Below are positions 1 through 9,060 of a DNA stretch of 64,000 bases, in pieces (the stretch's first letter is position 1; every line of letters starts with the position of its first letter). Source of the DNA: Pseudomonadota bacterium (GTDB taxonomy: Bacteria > Pseudomonadota > Alphaproteobacteria > Acetobacterales > Acetobacteraceae); the NCBI GenBank assembly GCA_021798575.1, contig JAJZGI010000003.1, positions 23,067 to 87,066 on the forward strand, given 5' to 3'. The notes below the pieces were generated by a model. The model made no database searches, was not told the origin of the DNA, and saw nothing but the letters and a program-made list of their open reading frames with translations. A program made the position numbers and the translations under genes.

Positions 1-1
1 G

Positions 2-2191
2 AACGCGAACTCGATCACGCTGCAGAACAAGGTCGCGGCGGCGTTGGCCAAGTTCATGAAGACACAGCCAAAGTCGGTGCATCTGGTGAAATGGTACGAC
101 CAGACCCAGTTGGTGCGGGATTCCGCAACCGCGGTCGAGGAGGCGATTCTCATCGGCCTGCTCCTGGCGGCGGGCGTGCTGTTGTTCTTCCTGCGCAACT
201 GGCAGGCGACGCTGGTCGCCATGCTGGTAGTGCCGATGTCCATGCTGATCACCGTGCTGCTGCTCTTTGTCCTTGGCATGTCCTTCAACATCATGACCCT
301 TGGTGGGTTGGCGGCCGCAGTCGGGCTGTTGATCGACGATGTGATCGTGATGATCGAGCAGATCGCACGGCGTGCGGGTGCGGGCGATCTCGCCAACCCG
401 CAGGCCACCGTGCTGCTCTCGGCGAAGGAATTTTTGAAACCGCTGACAGGCTCCAGCCTGGCTACCATCATCATCTTCATACCGCTCGCGTTCCTGGATG
501 GTGTCACGGGGGCTTTTTTCCGCTTCCTGTCATTAACCGTGGCCACGGCCTTGATCATCTCGTTCCTTCTCACGGCCTTCACGGTGCCGCTGCTGGCCCG
601 GTCCCTGATCAATTTCAATAAATGGCACGACCCTGACCACGGCAAGGAGACGTGGCTGAAGCGCACGCACGGAAACATCCTGAAAAGACTGTTCGCGCGT
701 CCCATTTTCATCGCGGTTGGCGTGCTCTTCATGGTCTTGATCGGGTATGTCGGCTACGCGCATGTCGGCTCGGGCTTCCTGCCGAGGATGGACGAAGGCG
801 GCTTCGTTTTTAACTATCAGACCAACCCGGGAACGTCCCTGGCGGAGAGCAACCGTGAACTGCACCAGGTCGAGCAGATTCTGAAACACGACCCGGATGT
901 CGCGGCCTTCTCGCGCCGCACCGGCGCGGGCCTGGGTGGCGACCTCAATGAGCCGAACCAAGGGGATATTTATGTTCGCCTGATTCCAGCCAGCAAACGG
1001 GTTGGAATCTGGAAGGTGATGGACCGTATCACCAATGAGGTTAATGCGCAGGTTCCGGGAGTCGATTTCAGTATCGACCAGCTCCTGGGTGACACGATCG
1101 GCGACATGGTGGGCAGACCGTCGCCCGTCGTCATCAACCTCAGCGCGGTAGACCCGGCGGTCTTGGGAGACGTCGCCAATGATGTCGCGAACGCCATCAG
1201 CAATGTGCGCGGTGTCGATCCATCCTCCGTGAATAATGGCGTGGTACCGGCGGGCGACGCGCTGGAGATCCACGTGGACCCGGCAGCGGCGGCGCTGGAG
1301 GGCATGACGCCGGCGGATATCGAGACGCAGGCCAACGCCTATTTTTATGGGAGTGTTCCCACACAGTATCTCGGCACGGTCCAGGATGTCGGTGTGCGCG
1401 TCATGATCAAAACACCGCATGGCATATTGCGCCGACGGGATATTCTGAATGTTCCCATCAGCGCGCCCAACGGCCACATCTTCCCCTTGGGCCAGGTCGC
1501 GAAGGTGCGGTTCGTGGCGGGTCAGCCTGAGTTGACGCGGGATAATCTCGCGCAGATTGTCTCGGTCACCGCGTCGATTTCAGGGCGGGACCTGGGCAGC
1601 ACCATCGGGGCGATCAAACAGGTGTTGAACAAGCCGGGCCTGCTGCCCAAGGGCGTCAGCTACACGCTGGGCGGGCTCTATAAACAGCAGCAGATCGCCT
1701 TCGAGGGGATGATCAAGGTGTTCGCCGCGGCGATGATGGCGGAAATTATTCTGCTGCTGTTTTTATATGAGCGATATATCCTGCCGGTCATCATCCTGGC
1801 CACGTCGGTCCTCTCAACCGGGGCGGTGTTCGTCGGGCTGTGGCTCACCGGAGTCGAGCTCAACATCACCGCCATGATGGGGATGGTGATGATTTTGGGC
1901 ATCGCAACCGAGATGGCTATTTTCTACGTCTCGGAATATCAGGAGCTGGAAAAAACGGTCCCTCCCCGTCAGGCGCTCTATGATGCCGCGCTCAACCGGC
2001 TCCGTCCCATCGCCATGAGCACGCTGGCGATGATCCTGGCGCTCCTGCCGCTGGCGATGGCGATTGGTGGTGCGGGCGACCAGATGCAGCAGCCGTTGGC
2101 GATCGCGATCATCGCCGGGATCATCGTGCAGCTGCCGATGGTGCTGCTGGCAATGCCGGTTCTCATCAGCTTCACGCTCAAACGGGAGTAG
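2..2191 (+). CDS. RND-family efflux permease, 3' part (5' end outside window)
   Basis: This is the C-terminal ~729 codons of an inner-membrane RND proton antiporter that would pump substrates through a tripartite envelope complex. The frame is open from base 2, before the track's TTG at 44, so the gene is cut by the window edge. Visible marks are the TM4 acidic pair (LLIDDVIVMIE), the start of the second porter half (MDEGGFVFNYQTNPG) and several long hydrophobic helices. In TM10 the motif GIATEMAIF puts a Glu where AcrB has its Lys940, which resembles the HME branch (CusA E939); the DEGG motif also fits that branch. The adaptor and outer-membrane genes would lie upstream, out of view. Family call firm; substrate class inferred. 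Confidence 0.9.
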   Translation, partial: NANSITLQNKVAAALAKFMKTQPKSVHLVKWYDQTQLVRDSATAVEEAILIGLLLAAGVLLFFLRNWQATLVAMLVVPMSMLITVLLLFVLGMSFNIMTLGGLAAAVGLLIDDVIVMIEQIARRAGAGDLANPQATVLLSAKEFLKPLTGSSLATIIIFIPLAFLDGVTGAFFRFLSLTVATALIISFLLTAFTVPLLARSLINFNKWHDPDHGKETWLKRTHGNILKRLFARPIFIAVGVLFMVLIGYVGYAHVGSGFLPRMDEGGFVFNYQTNPGTSLAESNRELHQVEQILKHDPDVAAFSRRTGAGLGGDLNEPNQGDIYVRLIPASKRVGIWKVMDRITNEVNAQVPGVDFSIDQLLGDTIGDMVGRPSPVVINLSAVDPAVLGDVANDVANAISNVRGVDPSSVNNGVVPAGDALEIHVDPAAAALEGMTPADIETQANAYFYGSVPTQYLGTVQDVGVRVMIKTPHGILRRRDILNVPISAPNGHIFPLGQVAKVRFVAGQPELTRDNLAQIVSVTASISGRDLGSTIGAIKQVLNKPGLLPKGVSYTLGGLYKQQQIAFEGMIKVFAAAMMAEIILLLFLYERYILPVIILATSVLSTGAVFVGLWLTGVELNITAMMGMVMILGIATEMAIFYVSEYQELEKTVPPRQALYDAALNRLRPIAMSTLAMILALLPLAMAIGGAGDQMQQPLAIAIIAGIIVQLPMVLLAMPVLISFTLKRE

Positions 2192-2291
2192 TATCCCGGC
2201 CGGAAAATCTTGCCATCGCTCGAACCCTGAAGCATGAAGTTTCGGGACCTCACGCGATCGGGCGCTGGGACGAAAATAAGATGGGGTCGGC

Positions 2292-2978
2292 TTGAGGCAG
2301 GGGCTGATGTTGGCGGGGTTGATACTGGGGTTGGCGGCGCAGGCCGCGCGGGGCGATGTTCCGGTACCCATGGCCTGCGAGGCCGCCGGGCGCGCCGCCG
2401 AGCGGGCCGCCAATCTACCGACCAATCTGCTGCTTTCCATCGGCATGGTGGAGAGCGGGCGCGAGGACCCGCTGAGCGGCCAGATCACCCCCTGGCCCTG
2501 GACCGTGAATGCGGATGGCGCCGCGCATTATTTTGACAATGCAGCCGACGCCGAGGCCTTCGTGCGGCTGGCGGAGGCCTCGGGTGCTGCGGATATCGAT
2601 GTTGGTTGCTTCCAGATCAGCCTGGAGCACCACCCGGACGCCTTCGCCACGCTGGAGCAGGCCTTCAGCCCGGTGCGCAATGCCGATTATGCGGCGGCAT
2701 TCCTAGCCCGGCTGAAGGCTCGAACCGGCGCGTGGGACACGGCCATCGCCGATTATCACTCCGCCCTGCCCGAACTGGGATTACCCTACCAGCGCCGCGT
2801 CCTGGCGGCTTGGCACGGGCTGGGGGATGCGCCGCCGGGCGTGGATATTTCCTTCAGCGTGCCAGACCCGGTGGTGATCATGCAGTCTCCTGAGGCTCGG
2901 CTGGTGCATGTCTATACGCTGGACGACCCCGCATCCGCCGGGTTGGCCCCTGGCCTGCCGAGGGTCATCTCCCCCTGA
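2292..2978 (+). CDS. Periplasmic lytic transglycosylase-like protein (SLT fold)
   Basis: A secreted protein of about 228 aa. A hydrophobic leader (GLMLAGLILGLAAQAARG) precedes an SLT-like domain in which LLSIGMVESGR holds the expected catalytic Glu. IDVGCFQISLEHHP and the later AIADYHSALPELGLPYQRRVL match the GLMQ-like and tyrosine-containing segments of soluble lytic transglycosylases. It probably cleaves peptidoglycan glycan strands. The track start is TTG 2292; ATG 2307, preceded by a purine-rich GGCAGGGG, is an equally good start and leaves a shorter signal peptide. It stands alone, about 100 bp after the RND gene; no terminator is obvious between them. Confidence 0.75.
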   Translation: MRQGLMLAGLILGLAAQAARGDVPVPMACEAAGRAAERAANLPTNLLLSIGMVESGREDPLSGQITPWPWTVNADGAAHYFDNAADAEAFVRLAEASGAADIDVGCFQISLEHHPDAFATLEQAFSPVRNADYAAAFLARLKARTGAWDTAIADYHSALPELGLPYQRRVLAAWHGLGDAPPGVDISFSVPDPVVIMQSPEARLVHVYTLDDPASAGLAPGLPRVISP

Positions 2979-3078
2979 CCGTCCCGGCGCCAAGTTGACG
3001 AAAGTTTAATAAAGACCCAAGCATAGACGCCGTGGGGAAGAAATTTCTTAAGAATCAACTTTGAGTAGGGAGGTTACT

Positions 3079-4497
3079 ATGAGTGCACCTGCGCGTTCGG
3101 GAGAGCGTTTGAAGAAGGATAGTCTGGGGCTGCCGCAGATCGTGGCCTCCACCCTGGCCAATATCGCACCGGCCATGAGCTTTTTCTTTGGTTTTGGCGT
3201 CATCGTCTCCGGCGCTGGAGTCGGCGCGCCGCTCACCATCCTGCTCGCCATGGTGGTGGTGCTGTTTCTCACCAATACGCTGGGGGAATTCTCCAAATAC
3301 CGTCCCAGCACGGGCTCATTCGTCACCTTCATCGGCATGGGCTTCGGCCCCGTCGCGGGTGCCTCAGCCTCGATCTTCGTGGTGATCGGCTACTGCATCG
3401 CCGCTTCCTCGGTCGTGGTCATCGCGGGTGGCTGGGCGCACACCACGCTGCATCTGTTCCTGGGCGTGAATATTCCCTGGCCCGTGCTCAGCATCATCGT
3501 CACCGGCATCGTCGGCCTGCTCGTCTCGCGCGGCATCAGCCTCTCCACCACGTGGGCGGCGATCTTCTTTTATTTCGAACTCGTGCTGCTCCTCGTGGGC
3601 GCGGTGATCATGCTGGTCGCCAACCATGGGGCGATCAGCTGGGCGCCCTTGATGCCGGCCAACATCTCCGGTGGTCTAGCCGGTGTGGGGGCGGGCTTTC
3701 CGCTCGCGATCTATCTGTTCATCGGCTGGGAGAACTCCGCCATGCTGGCCGAGGAGACGACGAACCCGCGCCGCAACCTGCCACGCGCACTCATCATCGG
3801 CACCGTGTCCATCGGCATCCTCTATATGTTCCTGGCCTATGCCACGGAGATCGCGTTCCATAATAACGCGACCGCCATCGGCAACTCCGCCATTCCGTTC
3901 GTGGATGCGTTCAAGGCCTCCGCCGCCGGGCTGATCCTGGTCGCCTATATTGCCGGCGTCACGAGCATTTTCTCGAGCCTGATCGGCCTGACCAACGCGC
4001 AGGCGCGGATGCTGTTCAGCTCCAGCCGTGAGGGCCTGGTGCCGGCGTTTTTTGGCAAGATCCACCCGCAGCACAGAACACCCTCCACGGCGATGTGGAC
4101 CTATATCATCGTCGCGCTGCTGATCGTGCTGGTCTTCGGCTTGTACTACAAGATCGACCCGGTGACGCTGTTTGGCGATACCGGTACTCTGGGCACCATT
4201 CCAGTGATCGTGACCTATCTCATCACGAACCTGGCGCTGCCGGTCTATATGCTGCGCCACCATCGGGCGGAGTTCAACCCGCTGCGTCACCTCGGCGTCC
4301 CGGTGCTGGGCACGGTACTGATGCTGTTCCCGCTCTACGGCCTGGTCGAGCCCGGCCAGCCCTATCCGTTCAACATCTATCCCTACATGGCGCTTGGTCT
4401 GCTGGTGATCTCGGTGATCTACGGCGCGATTCTCGCCAACCGCAACCCGGAACTGGTGCAGAGCATCGGCTCCTACGTGGCCGATGAAGAGTATTAG
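3079..4497 (+). CDS. APC-superfamily amino-acid permease
   Basis: A 472-aa inner-membrane transporter with roughly twelve hydrophobic segments. The N-terminal LGLPQIVASTLANIAPAMSF and the ENSAMLAEETTNPRRNLPRA stretch are typical of APC amino-acid/polyamine permeases. The ATG at 3079 is chosen over the track's TTG (3061) because AGGGAGG lies a few bases upstream. Substrate cannot be read from sequence. Monocistronic by spacing; its TAG stop forms the left end of a small palindrome (4495-4513). Confidence 0.88.
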   Translation: MSAPARSGERLKKDSLGLPQIVASTLANIAPAMSFFFGFGVIVSGAGVGAPLTILLAMVVVLFLTNTLGEFSKYRPSTGSFVTFIGMGFGPVAGASASIFVVIGYCIAASSVVVIAGGWAHTTLHLFLGVNIPWPVLSIIVTGIVGLLVSRGISLSTTWAAIFFYFELVLLLVGAVIMLVANHGAISWAPLMPANISGGLAGVGAGFPLAIYLFIGWENSAMLAEETTNPRRNLPRALIIGTVSIGILYMFLAYATEIAFHNNATAIGNSAIPFVDAFKASAAGLILVAYIAGVTSIFSSLIGLTNAQARMLFSSSREGLVPAFFGKIHPQHRTPSTAMWTYIIVALLIVLVFGLYYKIDPVTLFGDTGTLGTIPVIVTYLITNLALPVYMLRHHRAEFNPLRHLGVPVLGTVLMLFPLYGLVEPGQPYPFNIYPYMALGLLVISVIYGAILANRNPELVQSIGSYVADEEY

Positions 4498-4513
4498 GGT
4501 CTGATCGACCCTA
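4495..4513. repeat. Small palindrome that includes the permease stop codon
   Basis: TAGGGTC-TGATC-GACCCTA is a perfect 7-bp inverted repeat with a 5-nt spacer. Its first three bases are the TAG stop of the upstream permease. There is no T-tract, so it is not a canonical terminator. The TAGGGT end resembles that of the longer palindrome at 34990-35047. Confidence 0.55.
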
Positions 4514-4583
4514 TCGGTCGCCCGCCTGTTGCCCGCCCTGGTCCCTTTGGCTAGGGTTGGGTGACACGCGCTGGAGTTGCCCG

Positions 4584-5828
4584 ATGCCTGAGACGCTTTC
4601 CGCCGCACCGCTCGATCTGTCCGTGTTTGATAATCTGGAGCCGCCACCGGCGCCCGCCCAGGCGCTGACGGCCCAGCCTGCGTCCGCAATAACGATGAGC
4701 GACGAACGGCTTGCGGAGCAGCCCAGGCCGGAGCGGCTGGTGGAGGTCTCGAACCTGCCGCCCGCCGATCTGGCCTCGGCCCAGGCGTCGGCCGAAAAAA
4801 TCAACTTCTCGGATACCGCCTCGATGCTGGCGCATGGCGAGGGTGTTTTGGCGGCGATCGCGGGTGCGTCCCGCCAGTTGCTCACCGGTGTGCGGCTGGG
4901 TGACGCAGGTGAGGCCGGGCAGATCGCCGCCTCGGTGATCGATGGTATCAAAATCCTGCGGATAAAAGACCTTCAGACCGAGGCCAACGGCGGCCAGCCC
5001 GCCGTGCGCAAGGGTATCATCGGCCGGATGCTGGGCGTCGCGGCGGACGCGCGCACCGCCTTCAAGGGCTTTGCCGAGAATCGCGAGCAGTTCCTGACCC
5101 TGATGGACAAGGAACAGGCCAAGGCGCGCAAGATCAAAGCCGATCTGGCGGTCACCATCGGGCTTTTGGACCAGCAGGCGCTGGCCATCCGCCAGAGCCT
5201 GCACGAGCTGAAGATCGCCATCGCCGCCGGGCAGATCGCGCTGGACCGCGCGCAGGACGAGTTGGAGACCAAACGCCAGCACGCGATCGCAACCGGCGAC
5301 GCGGGGGACGCCGCCGACGTATTGGATTTCCGGGGTGCCATCGCCAATTTCAGGGCTAAAATCGCGGATATGCGGGAGGCCATGGTCGGCTCAGCCATGT
5401 TGATCCCCATCATCGGCCAGAATCGTTCAGCCGCCGAGACCCGGATGATGAAAATCTCCAACGGCATGCTGGTCGTGATCCCGCGCCTGATGGCGGTGGC
5501 GAGCCAGGCGGTCGTCCAGGTGGAGATCAAAAACGCGGCCGAGGCCTCGGCCAAGCTCGATGAGGCCAACCGGCAGATCACGCTGCTGGCGGCCAAAGGT
5601 GCGCATGAGGCGGCGACCTCGGCGGCGCGCTCGCTGGGCGGGGATACACGCAATATCGACGTGCTGGCGCAGGCCGCGGACGAGGCGATCGCGACCATGA
5701 ACGAGGTGATCGACATCGAGCGCGAGGTGGCGGCGGGTGACGCCGCGCGGGAGGCCAAGCTGGCCGAGGTGCGCAGCAAACTCGTGCGCGGGATGCAAGG
5801 TGTGAATGCCAGAGCAATCGAGAAATAG
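4584..5828 (+). CDS. telA: TelA-family toxic anion resistance protein
   Basis: A 414-aa, Ala/Glu-rich, largely helical cytoplasmic protein without membrane segments. The central and C-terminal parts (LMDKEQAKARKIKADLAVTI; AAKGAHEAATSAARSLGG; DEAIATMNEVIDIER) follow the TelA/KlaA family pattern, whose founding members are linked to tellurite or other toxic-anion resistance, with mechanism unresolved. ATG 4584 (preceded by CTGGAG) is preferred to TTG 4557. It is the first of four closely spaced plus-strand genes (4584-7975). XpaC, a frequent TelA partner in Firmicutes, is absent; YbjQ-fold proteins are present instead. Confidence 0.85.
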   Translation: MPETLSAAPLDLSVFDNLEPPPAPAQALTAQPASAITMSDERLAEQPRPERLVEVSNLPPADLASAQASAEKINFSDTASMLAHGEGVLAAIAGASRQLLTGVRLGDAGEAGQIAASVIDGIKILRIKDLQTEANGGQPAVRKGIIGRMLGVAADARTAFKGFAENREQFLTLMDKEQAKARKIKADLAVTIGLLDQQALAIRQSLHELKIAIAAGQIALDRAQDELETKRQHAIATGDAGDAADVLDFRGAIANFRAKIADMREAMVGSAMLIPIIGQNRSAAETRMMKISNGMLVVIPRLMAVASQAVVQVEIKNAAEASAKLDEANRQITLLAAKGAHEAATSAARSLGGDTRNIDVLAQAADEAIATMNEVIDIEREVAAGDAAREAKLAEVRSKLVRGMQGVNARAIEK

Positions 5829-5854
5829 AGAATTTTCGGGCGGGAGCCGGTTTG

Positions 5855-6226
5855 ATGGATTTTGATATGCAGGCGGCGTGGCTGCGGCGATTCTCTGGTG
5901 ATGCGCAGAGCAATCTCGGCGCCTTTGCGTTGCGGTTGAAGGAGGCGCTGCCCGAACTCGTGCGGGTGCAGGAGCAAAAAAGCCTGTTCGTGAAATCCGG
6001 TAAAATCACCGGCGTTACCGTGGAGCTCGGCCAGAATTTTTACCGGCTGGAGATGATAAATGGACGGCTGTCCGCCAGCATCGGCATGGTCGTGCGCGGC
6101 ATTACGCTGAACACGAAGACGCTCGACCCCGCCGAGTGGTTCGCGCGCCTGGCGCAGGAGACGCAGGAGGCCTCCGCCCACGCGCAGGGCCTCAGCCAGT
6201 CCCTCCAGCAGTTCATGGCAAGCTGA
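5855..6226 (+). CDS. Unknown 123-aa protein in the telA operon
   Basis: A small soluble protein not recognised by motif. The N-terminal half looks amphipathic and helical (AAWLRRFSGDAQSNLGAFALRLKEALPELV); a short basic/beta segment (SLFVKSGKITGVTVELGQNFYRLEM) follows; the tail is a Gln/Ala/Ser-rich helix. ATG 5855, just after the TTG used by the track, has GGGAG upstream. It starts 26 bp after telA and overlaps the next gene (TGATG), so translation is coupled. Function unknown; context suggests a TelA/YbjQ partner. Confidence 0.7.
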   Translation: MDFDMQAAWLRRFSGDAQSNLGAFALRLKEALPELVRVQEQKSLFVKSGKITGVTVELGQNFYRLEMINGRLSASIGMVVRGITLNTKTLDPAEWFARLAQETQEASAHAQGLSQSLQQFMAS

Positions 6227-7158
6227 TGGGTTTGTTCGACCTCTTCAAAAAACCGACCGCCGAGAGCCAGGCCGCCCAGGCGGAATCCGCGCGTCGGCAG
6301 GCTGATATCCAGATGAGCCTGCGCGGCGGGCGCGTGCCGAGCGGCACGCTGGCGCGCCTCCAAGGTGCCGCCGCTGGCGCCGGCCCGTGGATGGCGACCC
6401 TCTCCCCGGCGGAGCTGATGATCGTGCGCTCGCATGGCCTCAAACCCATCGCCGCCATTTCATCCACCTGCTGGCTGCATTATGGCTGGTCCTGGACGCA
6501 AGGCCACGCGCAGGGCTGGGAGACAGCCCTGCAGCGCCTCAGCCAGGAGGCCAGGGCCTGCGGCGCCAATGCGGTGCTGGACGTGAAGATGCGCACCATC
6601 CCCGTGGGCGAGGGTGAGAGCATGGATTTCTCGCTCGTCGGTACGGCGGTGCGGGTGGAAGGTCTGGCGGCATCGCCAGACCCGATCATCGCCACCGTGC
6701 CGGCGCTGGAATTCGTGAAACTGCTGGAGGCGGATGTGGTGCCGACCGGCATCGCCATCGGCGCGCATTATGAATGGCTGACTGACTGGCGGGGCAGCGC
6801 GGATGCGCCCTGGATGGGCAACACGGAATCCTGGCAGCTCTCGAATTTATGGGAGAGCGTGCGCAGCCGCGCCCATGCGCAACTGCGCGAGAGCGCGCGC
6901 AACCATGGCAACGGCGTGCTGGCGCATCTGAACTTCTCCCAGATGTTCGAGCGCGAGCGCGATATCAACGAGCAGAAGGTGAAAGAATATCTGGCCCGCC
7001 ATATCGTCATCGCCACCACGGTGGATGCCAAACGCGGCACGCCGCTGCCGCAGGAGTTCAAAATGATGGTGGATATGCACGCGGGCAAAACACCGCTCAC
7101 CGGCACCTCCCGCCACCACCAATCCTACGCCACCAACGAACAGGACGGAGCGATATGA
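6226..7158 (+). CDS. YbjQ-fold (heavy-metal-binding-domain) protein, two modules
   Basis: A 310-aa soluble protein. After a short N-terminal linker, residues ~55-150 form a YbjQ/UPF0145-like module (VRSHGLKPIAAISSTCWLHYGW ... ARACGANAVLDVKMRTI ... DFSLVGTAVRVEG). Residues ~165-285 repeat the same order in weaker form (LLEADVVPTGIAIGAHYEW ... RNHGNGVLAHLNFSQMFE ... HIVIATTVDAK). The family is annotated as heavy-metal binding on thin evidence. Start ATG 6226 overlaps the previous stop; the track's upstream start (6136) only reads through the preceding gene in another frame. One base separates it from the next gene. Confidence 0.75.
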   Translation: MGLFDLFKKPTAESQAAQAESARRQADIQMSLRGGRVPSGTLARLQGAAAGAGPWMATLSPAELMIVRSHGLKPIAAISSTCWLHYGWSWTQGHAQGWETALQRLSQEARACGANAVLDVKMRTIPVGEGESMDFSLVGTAVRVEGLAASPDPIIATVPALEFVKLLEADVVPTGIAIGAHYEWLTDWRGSADAPWMGNTESWQLSNLWESVRSRAHAQLRESARNHGNGVLAHLNFSQMFERERDINEQKVKEYLARHIVIATTVDAKRGTPLPQEFKMMVDMHAGKTPLTGTSRHHQSYATNEQDGAI

Positions 7159-7159
7159 C

Positions 7160-7975
7160 ATGACGCTAGATTTGCCAACGCACGCGCAGGAACGCCTGAA
7201 GGGGTTGCGCTCCTCGGCGCATTCCTCCGGCGTGTTCACCTCGGATTTTTCCGTCAATGAGTTCTTGCTGGTGCGCAAGGCCGGGTTCGAGCCGATCGGC
7301 CTGTGTGTCGGCACCTGCGTCTATCATGTGGGGATCCAATACGGCTCCTGGTCGAAAAACCAGGAGATGGATGTGCTCTCCAAGGCGATGTATCATGCGC
7401 GCGAGCTGGCGATGTCGCGGATGCGGGCCGAGGCCACCGCCATGGGCGCGGACGGCATCGTGGGGGTGAAGCTCACTATCAAGCGCCTGGAATGGGATGA
7501 GCATTTGCTGGAATTCATCGCCATCGGCACCGGTGTGGTCCACGGGGAGGGTCATAAGGGCTTCCGCGCGCATGACGGCGGGCCATTCACCTCGGATCTG
7601 TCCGGGCAGGATTTCTGGTCCCTGCTGCACGCGGGCTACCGGCCGGTAGAGATGGTGATGGGCAGCTGCGTCTATCACGTCGCGCATCGCGGGATGCTCT
7701 CGGGCCTGGGCACGACAGGGCGAAACGTCGAGATGGAGAATTTCACCGCCGCGATGTATGAGGCACGTGAGATCGCCGTCGAGCGCATGCAGGTCGAGGC
7801 CGCGGCGGCGAAGGCCGAGGGCGTGGTAGGCGTGGATATCCACGAGGGCAGCCACGGCTGGCAGACCCATGTGATCGAGTTCTTCGCCATCGGCACGGCG
7901 GTGCTGCCGCTCGAGCAGGAGATCGCACCGGAGAAGATTGCCGACCCGATCATGGTACTCTCCGTCAATGATTAA
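7160..7975 (+). CDS. YbjQ-fold protein, tandem pair of modules
   Basis: A 271-aa soluble protein made of two clear YbjQ-like modules: residues ~25-135 (LLVRKAGFEPIGLCVGTCVYHVG ... AMGADGIVGVKLTI ... LEFIAIGTGVV) and ~145-260 (LLHAGYRPVEMVMGSCVYHVA ... AKAEGVVGVDIHEG ... IEFFAIGTAVL). The Cys-Val-Tyr-His sequence recurs at the same place in both. It is the last gene of the telA unit, immediately downstream of another two-module protein, giving four modules in a row. Metal binding is a family annotation only. Confidence 0.78.
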   Translation: MTLDLPTHAQERLKGLRSSAHSSGVFTSDFSVNEFLLVRKAGFEPIGLCVGTCVYHVGIQYGSWSKNQEMDVLSKAMYHARELAMSRMRAEATAMGADGIVGVKLTIKRLEWDEHLLEFIAIGTGVVHGEGHKGFRAHDGGPFTSDLSGQDFWSLLHAGYRPVEMVMGSCVYHVAHRGMLSGLGTTGRNVEMENFTAAMYEAREIAVERMQVEAAAAKAEGVVGVDIHEGSHGWQTHVIEFFAIGTAVLPLEQEIAPEKIADPIMVLSVND

Positions 7976-8026
7976 CCAGATGAAATGCGGCGGTATGGAG
8001 CACGCAGCCGCGCGGTAAAAAGTCTC

Positions 8027-8056
8027 TTGCTATGTTATACTCAAAGTGAGTATAAC
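8027..8056 (+). promoter_or_regulatory. Candidate sigma-70-type promoter of nadABC
   Basis: TTGCTA (8027-8032), an 18-bp spacer and TATAAC (8051-8056) form a plausible promoter about 45 bp before the nadA start codon. The first palindromic operator occupies the spacer and the -10 element, so bound regulator would block polymerase directly. Inferred from sequence only. Confidence 0.5.
8034..8056. promoter_or_regulatory. Palindromic operator 1 upstream of nadA
   Basis: GTTATACTCA-AAG-TGAGTATAAC is a perfect 10+3+10 palindrome. It overlaps the predicted -10 region. A second copy with inverted core lies 31 bp away centre to centre, about three helical turns. The site sits directly before an NAD biosynthesis operon, so a NAD-responsive repressor (NadQ or NrtR type, both known for such operons in proteobacteria) is the natural candidate. 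The regulator gene is not in the window. Confidence 0.75.
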
Positions 8057-8065
8057 AGGGGTAAA

Positions 8066-8086
8066 TTATACTCACTTTGAGTATAA
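8066..8086. promoter_or_regulatory. Palindromic operator 2 upstream of nadA
   Basis: TTATACTCA-CTT-TGAGTATAA is a perfect 9+3+9 palindrome and the exact reverse complement of the inner 21 bp of operator 1. It ends two bases before the AGGAG ribosome binding site of nadA, so it lies in the 5' untranslated region if the 8027-8056 promoter is correct. Confidence 0.72.
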
Positions 8087-8097
8087 AGGAGACTGCG

Positions 8098-9060
8098 ATG
8101 CCGTTCGACCCCGTCTATGACCGTGTCCGCGCCATTATTCCGCCGATCGAATGGGCCGACATGGAAGAGGATGTCCTGGCCATCCGCGCGCTTAAGGCGG
8201 AGCGCCGCGCCGTCATCCTTGCGCATAACTACCAGACCCCGGAGATCTTCCACACGGTTGCGGATATCGTGGGGGACAGCCTGTTGCTGGCGCGTGAGGC
8301 GGAGCACACGGATGCGGAAGTGATCCTGCTGGCGGGCGTGCATTTCATGGCCGAGACCGCGAAGCTGCTGAACCCCAATAAAACCGTGCTGATCCCCGAT
8401 ATGCGCGCCGGCTGCTCGCTCGCGGAGTCGATCACGCCGGAGGATATCGCGCTGCTGCGCGCCGCCCACCCGGGTGTCCCGGTGGTGGCCTATGTCAACA
8501 CGTCGGCGGCGGTGAAGGCGGCCTCAGACATCTGCTGCACCTCGGGCAACGCCAAAAAAATCGTGGAATCGCTCGGTGTGGAAAAAGTGATCATGCTGCC
8601 GGATGAATATCTGGCGCAGAACATCGCGCGCGAGACCGATGTGAAGATCATCGCTTGGGCCGGCCATTGCGAAGTGCATGAGCGCTTCACGGCGGCTGAG
8701 ATTCAGGAGCTGCGTCTGCGCCACCCGGGCGTGGTGATTCTGGCGCATCCGGAATGTCCGCCGGAGGTGGTCGCGGTATCGGATTTCTCGGGCTCGACGG
8801 CGGTGATGGCCGATTATGTGAGCCATAACAAACCGCCGCGCGTGGCGCTGATCACGGAATGTTCGATGAGCGATAACATCGCGTTAATTAATCAGGATGT
8901 CGAGTTTATCCGCCCCTGCAATCTGTGCCCGCACATGAAGCGCATCACGCTGAAGAACATCCGCACGGCGCTGGAGATGATGCAGACCGAGGTGTTCATC
9001 GATCCCGCTCATTTCGCCCCCGCGCGCGCGGCGGTGGAGCGTATGCTGGCCGTCAAATGA
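8098..9060 (+). CDS. nadA: Quinolinate synthase NadA
   Basis: A 320-aa cytoplasmic enzyme that condenses iminoaspartate with dihydroxyacetone phosphate to quinolinate in de novo NAD synthesis. Family marks are [22 protein letters not shown] and [13 protein letters not shown], with iron-sulfur cysteine candidates in [15 protein letters not shown] and [18 protein letters not shown] is also family-like. ATG 8098 follows AAAGGAG and is preferred to the track's TTG at 8077, which lies inside operator 2. It overlaps nadB by 4 bp (ATGA). Expression is presumably repressed through the two upstream palindromes. Confidence 0.96.
   Translation: MPFDPVYDRVRAIIPPIEWADMEEDVLAIRALKAERRAVILAHNYQTPEIFHTVADIVGDSLLLAREAEHTDAEVILLAGVHFMAETAKLLNPNKTVLIPDMRAGCSLAESITPEDIALLRAAHPGVPVVAYVNTSAAVKAASDICCTSGNAKKIVESLGVEKVIMLPDEYLAQNIARETDVKIIAWAGHCEVHERFTAAEIQELRLRHPGVVILAHPECPPEVVAVSDFSGSTAVMADYVSHNKPPRVALITECSMSDNIALINQDVEFIRPCNLCPHMKRITLKNIRTALEMMQTEVFIDPAHFAPARAAVERMLAVK

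Noticed and set aside
533-1477. 314-aa minus-strand ORF
   Set aside because: Lies entirely inside the RND permease coding region; its Arg/Asp/His-rich composition is that of an antisense shadow.
3676-4689. 337-aa minus-strand ORF over the permease and telA start
   Set aside because: Antisense shadow of two well-supported plus-strand genes; low-complexity basic protein without recognisable motifs.
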